Assembly: GCA_902530325.1 (NCBI GenBank)
Contig: CACAAB010000002.1
Location: 24,528 to 88,527, forward strand
DNA length: 64,000 nt
Source of the DNA: an uncultured SAR116 cluster alpha proteobacterium
GTDB lineage: Bacteria; Pseudomonadota; Alphaproteobacteria; Puniceispirillales; Marisalimonadaceae
Reading direction: 5' to 3'
Shown here one piece after another: positions 18,261-26,776 of this stretch. Positions within the stretch are counted from its first letter, which is position 1; each line of letters opens with the position of its first letter. Both the position numbers and the translations under genes were made by a program. The notes below the pieces were generated by a model that worked only from the letters and a program-made list of their open reading frames with translations, made no database searches and was not told where the DNA came from.

Positions 18261-18360
18261 TCATGATATGTTTTAATAATCAAAAAACAAAGAATATATT
18301 TGCCAAAAATTTGAGCATAAAAAATTAGCCGAATTAGTAAGTGATTAATATTTGATCATT

Positions 18361-18963
18361 TTATATCTCTAAATTTAATTCCATGAAAGCGGAAAGGACA
18401 ACAACTGCAAACAAAGCCAGGCCCATTCCCCTATTTACCCAAATTTGTTTATTAACACCTAATGACCATTTCTTTAAACTTATTCCTAACCAAAGCCATA
18501 ATAAATGTATTGGTATCCAAATAGAATTAACAATAATAAATTTTACAATAATTTCAGTATTGAATGATGCCAGTCCAAGAGATAAAACTACAAATAAATG
18601 ACCTTGCACAACATAAGCTTTAGGATTAACAAATTGTAAAAAAATACCTTCATACAATCTAGGTGCTTTCAAACTCTGCTTAAACCCAGTTTTGTTGTCA
18701 GACGTAGCTATTCGCCAAGATAGAAAAGATAAATAAGATAAAGAAAGAAGCAAGAAAGTAATTTCAACACCATCAATCTCAAATAAATATTGTTTGAAGC
18801 CTAAAACTACTAATAGTGCAACTCCGTTAGTTCCAAAAAATAAACCAATGAGATACATCATACCAACTTTCCAACCAAAGCCTGCACCAACACCAGCTAA
18901 TGATAATACACCTGGGCCAGGAGTAACCATCATTAAAAAACTAATAATTATGTATGTAATCAT
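18361..18963 (-). CDS. LysE family exporter
   Basis: 200 residues with five or six membrane segments. The N-terminal MVTPGPGVLSLAGVGAGFGWKVG is the LysE/RhtB signature, and FLQFVNPKAYV is the matching second-half motif. The family exports amino acids or related small solutes across the inner membrane. Substrate unknown. It stands between the hairpin-bearing gap and the FAD dehydrogenase pair, convergent to the SDR gene. Confidence 0.88.
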   Translation of the reverse strand: MITYIIISFLMMVTPGPGVLSLAGVGAGFGWKVGMMYLIGLFFGTNGVALLVVLGFKQYLFEIDGVEITFLLLSLSYLSFLSWRIATSDNKTGFKQSLKAPRLYEGIFLQFVNPKAYVVQGHLFVVLSLGLASFNTEIIVKFIIVNSIWIPIHLLWLWLGISLKKWSLGVNKQIWVNRGMGLALFAVVVLSAFMELNLEI

Positions 18964-19046
18964 CTGAACTTGTAGAAGATTCTCTACACCTTGAACTTAA
19001 TGAAAAATAACCTGTTAACCATACTATGAATTATGATAATGCAATA

Positions 19047-20459
19047 TTATAGGAAAAGTTTGCCAGGGTTCATTATTTTATGAGGATCAAAAGCTTCTTT
19101 TACACTTTTCATAACATTTACAGCATTACCTAACTCTTTAAGCATATATTTTCTTTTACCTTGACCAACTCCATGTTCACCTGTGCATGTGCCATCCATT
19201 CTTATAGCTCTCTCAGATATTCTTACTAAAAATTCATCTAACTTATCTAACTCATTTATGTTATTTTTATCAATTAAAAGTGCAACGTGAAAATTTCCAT
19301 CTCCTGCGTGACTTACTATTGGACCTATTAATTCATTTTGTTCCATATCCTCAATAGTTTCTGTGATGCAATCCGATAATTTTGAAATAGGCACGCAGAC
19401 ATCCGTAGAATAAAGTTCTGCCTCTGGCCTTACAGCTCTACATGACCAATACGCATCGTGCCTTGCTTTCCATAATTTATTTCTGTCCTCATTGTTAGAA
19501 GTCCATTCAAAATCTTTACCTCCAAAATCAGATGATATCTCTCCAAATAACTCCGACTGTTCATCAACAGATGATTGACTTCCATGAAATTCTACCAACA
19601 ACAATGGAGCTTCAGGAAGATTTGTTTTGGAATAATTATTAACAGCCTTTACCTGTGCTGTATCCATAAATTCTATTCTAGCAACAGGGATACCAGCTTG
19701 AATAGTCATAATAACCGCATCAGTTGCATTTTTTACTGTTGGGAAACTTACTCTTCCACCAGCTATAACTTCTGGAATACCGTAGAGTTTGAGAGTAATT
19801 TCTGTCGTTATACCCAAAGTCCCTTCAGAACCAACCATTAGCCTTGTTAAGTCATATCCAGCAGAACTTTTCCTTGCCTTATTTGCTGTTTTAATTATCT
19901 GACCGTCTGGAGTAACAACTTCTAAAGCTATGACATTGTCTTTCATTGTACCATAACGAACCGCATTTGTTCCTGAGGCTCGTGTAGCAGTCATTCCACC
20001 TATTGAGGCATTTGCCCCTGGATCAATTGGAAAAAATAAACCTGTGTCTCTCAGGTATGTATTAAGCTGCTCTCTCGTTACACCTGGTTGAACAACAACT
20101 AGAAGGTCATCTTGATATACCTTCAATATTTTGTTCATATTATTCATATCAATAGAAATTCCACCAAAAGGTGCATTGAGATGCCCTTCGAAGGAAGAAC
20201 CAACACCAAATGGTATAATTGGGCACTTATATTCTTTACAAATATTTACAACTTTTTGAACATCCTCTTTTGTTTCAACAAATACAACACCATTGGGTAA
20301 TTCAGATTCGTGTATTGTCATTGTATGAGTGTGTTGTTCTAAAATACTCTGGCTGTCTGAAAATTGCTGCCCAAATTCTTCTTTTAACTTTTTTACACAT
20401 AACTTGATACTTACAGGATCATAATTATCTGAAGACCAAATTGAAGTATTACCATCCAT
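19047..20459 (-). CDS. FAD-linked 2-hydroxyacid dehydrogenase (GlcD/D-lactate dehydrogenase type), copy 1
   Basis: 470 residues. The FAD-binding domain (FAD_binding_4) is seen in IIPFGVGSSFEGHL and the PGANASIGGM plus GTNAVRYGTMKDNV block; the C-terminal cap domain ends with HAGDGNFH, CTGEHGVGQGKRKYM and IMNPGKLFL. Relatives oxidise D-lactate, glycolate or D-2-hydroxyglutarate and pass electrons to the respiratory chain. No GlcE/GlcF subunits are adjacent, so a single-subunit D-lactate-type enzyme is likely. It lies 31 bp downstream of a close paralogue in the same direction, a tandem duplication. Confidence 0.9.
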   Translation of the reverse strand: MDGNTSIWSSDNYDPVSIKLCVKKLKEEFGQQFSDSQSILEQHTHTMTIHESELPNGVVFVETKEDVQKVVNICKEYKCPIIPFGVGSSFEGHLNAPFGGISIDMNNMNKILKVYQDDLLVVVQPGVTREQLNTYLRDTGLFFPIDPGANASIGGMTATRASGTNAVRYGTMKDNVIALEVVTPDGQIIKTANKARKSSAGYDLTRLMVGSEGTLGITTEITLKLYGIPEVIAGGRVSFPTVKNATDAVIMTIQAGIPVARIEFMDTAQVKAVNNYSKTNLPEAPLLLVEFHGSQSSVDEQSELFGEISSDFGGKDFEWTSNNEDRNKLWKARHDAYWSCRAVRPEAELYSTDVCVPISKLSDCITETIEDMEQNELIGPIVSHAGDGNFHVALLIDKNNINELDKLDEFLVRISERAIRMDGTCTGEHGVGQGKRKYMLKELGNAVNVMKSVKEAFDPHKIMNPGKLFL

Positions 20460-20490
20460 ATTTAATGCCTCTAAATATTCGATTTTATTT

Positions 20491-21906
20491 CTACAAAATT
20501 TTTCCAGGATTCATAATACCTTTGGGGTCTAATTCTTCCTTAATTAATTTCATAAAATTTACCGCAGATCCTAACTCCTCAAGTAGATACTGTTTTTTAC
20601 CCTGCCCTACACCATGTTCACCAGTACATGTACCATCCATACTAATTGCTCTATGAGCTAATCTTTCTAAGAAACCATTCGCAACATCAATTTCATTTTG
20701 GTCTTTGGGATCAATCATAAGTTGAACATGAAAATTGCCGTCTCCAACATGACCAACAATAGGACCAAATAATTTATTTTGCTCCATATCTTCAATGGTT
20801 TCTGTAATACATTCCGAGAGTCTTGAAATAGGTACACACACGTCAGTTGCGATGTAATCTGCCTCTGGTCTACATGCTTTTACAGCATAATAAACATCAT
20901 GCCTAGCTTTCCATAATTTATTTCTTTCTTCAATATTAGCGTTCCACTCAAAATTATTCCCTCCAAAATCTTTAGAAATCTCGTTAAATAATTCTGACTG
21001 CTCTTTAACAGAAGATTTGCTTCCATGAAACTCTAAAAGTAACAAGGGTGATTCTGGCAAACTCAATTTAGAATAATTATTAACTGCTTTAACTTGTGCA
21101 ATGTCTAGTAGTTCAATTCTAGCTACTGGTATACCAGCTTGTATCGTCATAATAACTGCATCAGTTGCATCTTTAACAGAAGGGAACGTGCACCTGCCAG
21201 CTCCAATTTCCTCAGGTATACCATAAAGTTTAAGAGTAATTTCAGTAATTACACCCAAAGTTCCTTCAGAACCAACAATTAATCTTGTTAAATCATATCC
21301 AGCTGAACTTTTTCTTGCTCTACTGGCAGTTTTTATTATCTCACCATTTGGCATAACAACTTCAAGAGATAAAACATTGTCTTTCATTGTACCATAACGA
21401 ACTGCATTTGTTCCAGAAGCTCGTGTAGATGTCATTCCACCAATTGAAGCATTCGCGCCAGGATCAATAGGAAAAAATAAACCTGTATCTCTGAGATATG
21501 TATTAAGTTGTTCTCTTGTTACACCAGGTTGTACTACAACAGTAGAATCTTCAGGGTGAACTTCTATAATATTATTGAGATTGTTCATATCTATTGAGAT
21601 ACCACCAAAATTGGCATTTAGGTGCCCCTCCAGAGAAGAACCTGCACCAAAGGGGATAATTGGGCAACCATGTTCGTGACAAATTTTTACAGTTTTTTGA
21701 ACATCTTCTTTACTATATGCAAAAACAACACCATCAGGTAGTTCGGGTGTATGAACTGTAGTTGTGCTAGTATGTTGTTCACGAACTGATTTAGATATTG
21801 AAAATTGTTGACCAAATTCTTTTTTCAATGCCTCTATAGCTTTTTCAACATTATAATCAAATTTATTATAAAATGAGCTGTTGTTTATATCTAAGATTGT
21901 CACCAA
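20491..21906 (-). CDS. FAD-linked 2-hydroxyacid dehydrogenase, copy 2 (tandem paralogue)
   Basis: 471 residues, alignable end to end with the protein at 19047 and sharing long identical blocks: LNTYLRDTGLFFPIDPG, ASGTNAVRYGTMKDNV, RKSSAGYDLTRL and CTGEHGVGQGK. The two differ most at the N terminus and in the cap domain (for example YAVKACRPEADYIATD against YWSCRAVRPEAELYSTD), where substrate choice is expected. Both keep the FAD and metal-type histidines (HVGDGNFH here), so both look active. The sugar-acid genes next door would produce glycolate, lactate or similar 2-hydroxyacids for them (inference). Confidence 0.9.
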   Translation of the reverse strand: MVTILDINNSSFYNKFDYNVEKAIEALKKEFGQQFSISKSVREQHTSTTTVHTPELPDGVVFAYSKEDVQKTVKICHEHGCPIIPFGAGSSLEGHLNANFGGISIDMNNLNNIIEVHPEDSTVVVQPGVTREQLNTYLRDTGLFFPIDPGANASIGGMTSTRASGTNAVRYGTMKDNVLSLEVVMPNGEIIKTASRARKSSAGYDLTRLIVGSEGTLGVITEITLKLYGIPEEIGAGRCTFPSVKDATDAVIMTIQAGIPVARIELLDIAQVKAVNNYSKLSLPESPLLLLEFHGSKSSVKEQSELFNEISKDFGGNNFEWNANIEERNKLWKARHDVYYAVKACRPEADYIATDVCVPISRLSECITETIEDMEQNKLFGPIVGHVGDGNFHVQLMIDPKDQNEIDVANGFLERLAHRAISMDGTCTGEHGVGQGKKQYLLEELGSAVNFMKLIKEELDPKGIMNPGKIL

Positions 21907-22028
21907 TAAACCTCATATTTTCCTATGTTACTCTACAATAAATATATTTTAAAATAAAGATTGAGTAAATTATTACATTTTAATAATTATAGTAACCATA
22001 AAATTTATATCTTAAGGATACTTATAAA

Positions 22029-22964
22029 ATGCAGAAAAAAGCTATCTTTTTAGGGGAATGCATGATTGAGCTAAACGGTGATATTTCCTCTTTAGGAAAT
22101 TCAAATTCACTTATGGAGGTTAATTTTGGAGGTGATACTTATAATTCTGCAGTTTATTTTTCACGATTAACAAATAAGGAAACCAATACTTTTTACTGCA
22201 CAGCTCTTTCAAAAGATAGTTTTTCTAAGAAAATGATGGAGAGATTCAAAATTGAAAAACTTAATTGTGATCTTATTAGGACAGATGGGAAAAATCCGCC
22301 AGGATTATATTCTATTGGAATCAATGAAAAAGGAGAACGAAGCTTTTCCTATTGGAGAGATCAATCACCATCTAAAAATATTTTTTTAGGATTAAAAGGA
22401 AAGTATCTCTTAGATAATATAAGCAACTCAGATATTTTTTATTACTCCGGTATTTCTGCTGGCATACTTGATGAAAATCAAAAACAACAACTAATTAAGG
22501 TTGGAGCTACAGCTGATGTTTGTGCTTTTGATTTTAATTTTAGACATCAACTACATTATGACAAAAATAGATCACAATCACTGTTTATAGAAATTAATAA
22601 TTATGTAAATATTAATTTTATCTCTTATGATGATGTTAAAGATCTATTTAAGATTAAAAAACCAAATGAAATCTTTAATCTATTGAATAATAAAAAAAAT
22701 CTGATTTTATTGAGATATAAAAATTCAATCATATTTAAAAACCTTGATCAAGACATAAAAACCATTACTGTTCCGCATGGTGAGGTTGTAGATACAACTG
22801 CTGCAGGAGATGCTTTCAACGGCTCATTCTTGGCATTGATGAACAATGGTAAAAATACTAGTATTGAAGAAATTATATTAAAATCTCATGCTGTCACCAG
22901 AGAAGTCATCAAATATAAAGGGGCGATTATCAAAAAAAATCAGATGCCAAAATTAAGTATATAA
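22029..22964 (+). CDS. kdgK: 2-keto-3-deoxygluconate kinase (PfkB family)
   Basis: 311 residues. FGGDTYNSAVYFSRL near residue 33 and VDTTAAGDAFNGSF (catalytic Asp261) are the two PfkB signatures. NPPGLYSIGINEKGERSFSYWR (residues about 89-110, carrying the KDG-contacting Tyr/Arg) is specific to KDG kinases. It phosphorylates 2-keto-3-deoxygluconate to KDPG, which the Eda aldolase (30648) cleaves. AAGGATA precedes the ATG by about 8 bases. A hydroxyacid dehydrogenase gene follows by 13 bp. Since no OtnK is present, action on other keto-sugar acids is worth considering. Confidence 0.85.
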   Translation: MQKKAIFLGECMIELNGDISSLGNSNSLMEVNFGGDTYNSAVYFSRLTNKETNTFYCTALSKDSFSKKMMERFKIEKLNCDLIRTDGKNPPGLYSIGINEKGERSFSYWRDQSPSKNIFLGLKGKYLLDNISNSDIFYYSGISAGILDENQKQQLIKVGATADVCAFDFNFRHQLHYDKNRSQSLFIEINNYVNINFISYDDVKDLFKIKKPNEIFNLLNNKKNLILLRYKNSIIFKNLDQDIKTITVPHGEVVDTTAAGDAFNGSFLALMNNGKNTSIEEIILKSHAVTREVIKYKGAIIKKNQMPKLSI

Positions 22965-22977
22965 AGGGATATTTTGA

Positions 22978-23913
22978 ATGAAAAAAAACTTATTAATAAT
23001 GACCGAAATGCCAGAATATTTTGTTTCGCTTGCTGATCAAAACTTTAACACACATAAGTTATGGAAACAAAAAGATGAAGATAATTATTTATTTGAAGTT
23101 AGAGAAGATATTGATGCAATAGCAGTCATGGGAGGTTATAAAATTACCCCTGATTTAATGAAAAGTATGCCTAATCTAAAAATTATAGCGTGTTATGGTG
23201 TAGGGTATGATGCTATTGATGTTAATTTTGCTAAAAGTTTAGCAATTAAAGTCACCAATACACCAGAAGTTCTTAATGACGAAGTAGCTGATACAGCTAT
23301 CGCATTAATGCTATGTGTTTACAAAAAAATCGTTGAAGCTGACAGTTTTGCAAGAAACAGCAAATGGATTGAGGGTGATTTTCCACTAACTAAAAAGTTT
23401 ACAGGAACCAAGCTAGGAATAGTTGGAATGGGAAGAATTGGCAAAGCTATAGCTAAAAGGGCAGAAGCGTTTAATTGTGAAATTTCTTATCATTCAAGAA
23501 ATAAAAAAGATGTTAAGTATAGATTTTACAGCGATTTGAAAGAATTAGCAAAAGAAGTTGATACACTTTGTATAATTACACCTGGTGGAAAAGAAACAGA
23601 AAAGTTAATTAATAAAGATGTTCTAAATAATCTTGGAGGAAATGGGGTACTTATCAATGTTGCTAGGGGTTCGGTTATCGATCAAGATGAATTAATTCAT
23701 TGTCTAGAAAATAATTTGATATTGGCTGCCGGATTAGATGTTTATACAAATGAACCAAATATCCCTGAAAAATTAATGAAACTGAAAAATACAGTTTTGT
23801 TACCTCATATTGCGTCTGGCACAGTGGAGACAAGAAATGCAATGGGTCAGCTTGTATTTGATAACATAATAAATTACTTCGAAGGAAAATCTCTAATTTC
23901 AGAAGTAAATTAG
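22978..23913 (+). CDS. D-isomer-specific 2-hydroxyacid dehydrogenase (GhrB/hydroxypyruvate reductase-like)
   Basis: 311 residues. The NAD(P)-binding motif is GIVGMGRIGKAIAKRA; the catalytic Arg is in NVARGSVID, the Glu in YTNEPNIP and the His in LLPHIASGT. Such enzymes reduce glyoxylate, hydroxypyruvate or 2-ketogluconate. It follows kdgK with 13 bp between and probably shares its transcript, which favours a 2-keto-sugar-acid or hydroxypyruvate reductase. It is convergent with ltnD, 8 bp away. Confidence 0.88.
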   Translation: MKKNLLIMTEMPEYFVSLADQNFNTHKLWKQKDEDNYLFEVREDIDAIAVMGGYKITPDLMKSMPNLKIIACYGVGYDAIDVNFAKSLAIKVTNTPEVLNDEVADTAIALMLCVYKKIVEADSFARNSKWIEGDFPLTKKFTGTKLGIVGMGRIGKAIAKRAEAFNCEISYHSRNKKDVKYRFYSDLKELAKEVDTLCIITPGGKETEKLINKDVLNNLGGNGVLINVARGSVIDQDELIHCLENNLILAAGLDVYTNEPNIPEKLMKLKNTVLLPHIASGTVETRNAMGQLVFDNIINYFEGKSLISEVN

Positions 23914-23921
23914 GGAGACAT

Positions 23922-24815
23922 TTAATACTTAGTTAATTCGATTCCTGCATTACGAGCATAAATTTTAGCTACAGCAGCATCATCTTCGTGCCCCAAACCA
24001 ATACCAGCAGCTGCAAGAAATTGTTGCATTGCTGTTGCAGTTAAAGGTGCAGAAAAATTTGATTTTTTTGCTATATCCAGAACAATACCCAGATCTTTTG
24101 GCCATATATTTATCGATGATTTTGGTGAATAATCATCATTTATAATATGTGGAGCTCTATTCTCAAGCATCCAGGATGTTCCGGCACATTCAGAGATAAC
24201 CTCTAAAAATTTCTTAGGGTCTATGCCTTGAGTTATTCCAAATGTTATTGCTTCTGCCATTGCTGAAATATGAATACCTGCGAGCATTTGATTAACTGCC
24301 TTCATTGCAGACCCAGCTCCGACAGATTGGCCAAATTTAAAAACCTTTTCAGAGGTTGAATCTAAGAGTGGCTTGGCTTTTTGCAGAGCTTTTTGACTTC
24401 CAGAAATCATATAAGACAATTTACCTTCTAATGATTTTTTTGATCCACCAGAGATAGGTGCATCTAGATATAAAAGTCCTTTTTTAGTACACTCGTTATC
24501 CATTTCTTTTGCAAAATCTGGAGAAACAGTGGTACATACCATTATCAATGTGTTATTTTTTAATTTATTGGAAATCCCCTCCTCACCAAAAATAATCTCA
24601 CGAGTTTGCGTTTCATTTAAGACAACTATAACTACTGCTTCTAATTGGTCGTATGGAACTTTACCTTCAAAACCTCCATCTTGAAAAAATTTTTTTTGTT
24701 GGTCTTGGTTTTTATCTTGACCATAAACTTTATACCCTGCGCGCATGAGCGATTTTGCTATCCCATAACCCATTGAGCCTAGACCAATTACTAGAATATT
24801 TTTATTTTCTGTCAT
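23922..24815 (-). CDS. ltnD: L-threonate dehydrogenase-like beta-hydroxyacid dehydrogenase
   Basis: 297 residues. The NAD motif is VIGLGSMGYGIAKSL, followed by the substrate motif DAPISGG and the catalytic Lys in SAMKAVNQMLAG. Several blocks match LtnD as I remember it rather than generic hydroxyisobutyrate dehydrogenase: QMLAGIHISAMAEA, AGTSWMLENRAPHI and the C-terminal GHEDDAAVAKIYA. LtnD oxidises L-threonate at C2 to 2-oxo-tetronate, the input of OtnI. It lies 4 bp downstream of the XylD-like dehydratase in one operon. A different aldonate as substrate cannot be excluded. Confidence 0.75.
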   Translation of the reverse strand: MTENKNILVIGLGSMGYGIAKSLMRAGYKVYGQDKNQDQQKKFFQDGGFEGKVPYDQLEAVVIVVLNETQTREIIFGEEGISNKLKNNTLIMVCTTVSPDFAKEMDNECTKKGLLYLDAPISGGSKKSLEGKLSYMISGSQKALQKAKPLLDSTSEKVFKFGQSVGAGSAMKAVNQMLAGIHISAMAEAITFGITQGIDPKKFLEVISECAGTSWMLENRAPHIINDDYSPKSSINIWPKDLGIVLDIAKKSNFSAPLTATAMQQFLAAAGIGLGHEDDAAVAKIYARNAGIELTKY

Positions 24816-24819
24816 TATT

Positions 24820-26601
24820 TTAATGATTATCCCTTGGTAATGTTTTTCTTACCTTCTGAAATTTGACAGCATTCTCCAGCACAGCCCCGTCAGATAGTTC
24901 ACCTACTAAATTTCTTTGAATTTCTTGCCAAGGAGTTTGACTTTCAGGATAAGGCGGAACACCATCTTTTTTCCTGAGCTGAATCTCTTCATCACTTACA
25001 AGCATGTTAGCTGTATAATTATTTAAATCAATTATGACAGTGTCACCTGTCCTCAACCAAGCTAATCCGCCTCCAGTAGCACTCTCAGGTGAAGCATTAA
25101 GTATTGATGGACTTCCTGAGGTTCCTGATTGTCTTCCATCACCTATGCATGGTAATTCTGTTATTCCTTGCTTAATTAATTCATCTGATGGTTGCATATT
25201 AACAACTTCAGCTGAACCAGGCCAGCCAACAGGTCCTGCACCTCTAATAACTAATATAGAATTTTCATCCATATTTAAACTTTTGTCATTAAGCCTGTCA
25301 TGATAATCTTCAGATCCTTCAAAGACAATAACTCTACCTTCTAGTACACCTTCTTTTCCTGGACGTGATAAAAATTTATCTTTAAATTCTTTTGAAATAA
25401 CTGAGGTTTTCATTATTGCTGAGTCAAATAAATTTCCTTTAAGTACTATAAAACCTGCTTTTTGTTTCATAGGTTTTTTAAAAGGGGTAATGACCTTTTC
25501 ATCCTTAATCTTAATTCCTTTTAAATTTTCAGTCATTTTTTTTCCTGAGACGGTCATTACATCTCCATGAAGTTTTGAATTTTCAAGGAGCTCTGACATT
25601 ATAGCAGCTGTCCCACCAGCTCTGTGATAGCTCTCACATAAGTACTCGCCTGCCGGTTGTATGTTAGCCATCAAAGGAATGTCATAACCTACATTTTGCC
25701 ATGCAGCAGTTTCTAATTCTACACCAACATGCCTTGCTATTGCAGTAATATGCCATTGAGCGTTAGTTGATCCACCAATAGCAGAATTTACAATGATTGC
25801 ATTCTCAAAAGACTCTCTAGTCATAATCATGGAAGGAGTTAAATCATCCTTAACCATATCCACAATTCTTAAACCTGTCTTATATGCCATTTGCCCTCTT
25901 TCTCTGTAAGGTGCAGGAATATTAGCATTTCCAGTTAAGCTCATTCCAAGAGCTTCAGCTAATGAATTCATTGTAGATGCAGTTCCCATAGTGTTACAAT
26001 GACCGTCAGAAGGAGCAGAGCTAGTAACAATATCAATGAATTGTTCATAATCTATTCTGCCAGCTGCTAACTCAACTCTACTATCCCAAACAGCTGTTCC
26101 CGAGCCAGCAAGCTTACCATTATGCCATCCATCCAGCATTGGACCTCCGTTTAGAACAATAGCTGGCAGATCTACAGTAGCAGCTGCCATCAAACAAGCT
26201 GGAGTTGTTTTGTCACATCCGGTCATTAAGACAACACCATCGATTGGATAACCATGAAGAATTTCAACTAATCCTAAATATGCTAAATTTCTGTCAACAG
26301 CAGCAGTAGGTCTTTTTAGTGTTTCTTGTATTGGATGTACAGGAAACTCAAAAGCTATACCACCTGCTGTTCTAATTCCTTCCCTAACTCTTTCTGCCAG
26401 TTTTAAATGAACCCTATTACATGGGGATATATCTGATCCAGTTTGGGCTATACCAATAATTGGTTTTCCAGATCTCAATTCATCCGGTGTAAGACCAAAA
26501 TTCATTGATCTTTCTAAATAGAGTGCTGTCATGCCAGGGTTAGTTGGATTATCAAACCACTGTTGACTTCTATATTTTGGATTAAAATTTTTATCTGACA
26601 T
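24820..26601 (-). CDS. xylD: D-xylonate / aldonate dehydratase, IlvD/Edd family
   Basis: 593 residues, close to the family length of about 590. It resembles Caulobacter XylD over its whole length as remembered: WFDNP near the start, the [20 protein letters not shown] block, GCDKTTPA and [13 protein letters not shown] with the Fe-S cysteines, and the ending LPRDNH. It removes water from an aldonic acid to give the 2-keto-3-deoxy acid; D-xylonate is the best guess, L-arabinonate or D-gluconate are alternatives. ATG at 26601 follows GGGAGA; an upstream in-frame ATG lies before that site. ltnD follows by 4 bp. Confidence 0.82.
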   Translation of the reverse strand: MSDKNFNPKYRSQQWFDNPTNPGMTALYLERSMNFGLTPDELRSGKPIIGIAQTGSDISPCNRVHLKLAERVREGIRTAGGIAFEFPVHPIQETLKRPTAAVDRNLAYLGLVEILHGYPIDGVVLMTGCDKTTPACLMAAATVDLPAIVLNGGPMLDGWHNGKLAGSGTAVWDSRVELAAGRIDYEQFIDIVTSSAPSDGHCNTMGTASTMNSLAEALGMSLTGNANIPAPYRERGQMAYKTGLRIVDMVKDDLTPSMIMTRESFENAIIVNSAIGGSTNAQWHITAIARHVGVELETAAWQNVGYDIPLMANIQPAGEYLCESYHRAGGTAAIMSELLENSKLHGDVMTVSGKKMTENLKGIKIKDEKVITPFKKPMKQKAGFIVLKGNLFDSAIMKTSVISKEFKDKFLSRPGKEGVLEGRVIVFEGSEDYHDRLNDKSLNMDENSILVIRGAGPVGWPGSAEVVNMQPSDELIKQGITELPCIGDGRQSGTSGSPSILNASPESATGGGLAWLRTGDTVIIDLNNYTANMLVSDEEIQLRKKDGVPPYPESQTPWQEIQRNLVGELSDGAVLENAVKFQKVRKTLPRDNH

Positions 26602-26673
26602 AATTTTCTCCCAATTAAAATTTAAAAACAACAAATAGAGTTTATAAATTATTTTAAAAATAGTATTAATAGG

Positions 26674-26691
26674 TCTTAATATATTTTAAGA
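26674..26691. promoter_or_regulatory. Candidate operator, 18-bp palindrome in the divergent xylD / uxaA promoter region
   Basis: TCTTAA-TATATT-TTAAGA is a perfect inverted repeat with a 6-bp AT spacer, located 73 bp before the xylD start and 86 bp before the UxaA-family start. Its central place in the divergent gap suggests a shared regulator site. A second, weaker inverted repeat (TTGATTT/AAATCAA, 26710-26728) is A/T-rich and may be chance. No regulator gene is adjacent. Confidence 0.35.
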
Positions 26692-26776
26692 TCAATATAA
26701 CAATCATACTTGATTTAAAAAAAATCAAAAGTTAATTTCAGTTTTTTTGCTTTTTATTAGGTGGGAGATAATAAAA

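Noticed and set aside
24820..26601. Dihydroxy-acid dehydratase IlvD of branched amino acid synthesis
   Set aside because: The start, length and LPRDNH end match XylD-type aldonate dehydratases, and the neighbours are sugar-acid genes.
26710..26728. TTGATTT/AAATCAA inverted repeat as an operator
   Set aside because: It consists mostly of A and T and is expected by chance in this AT-rich gap.
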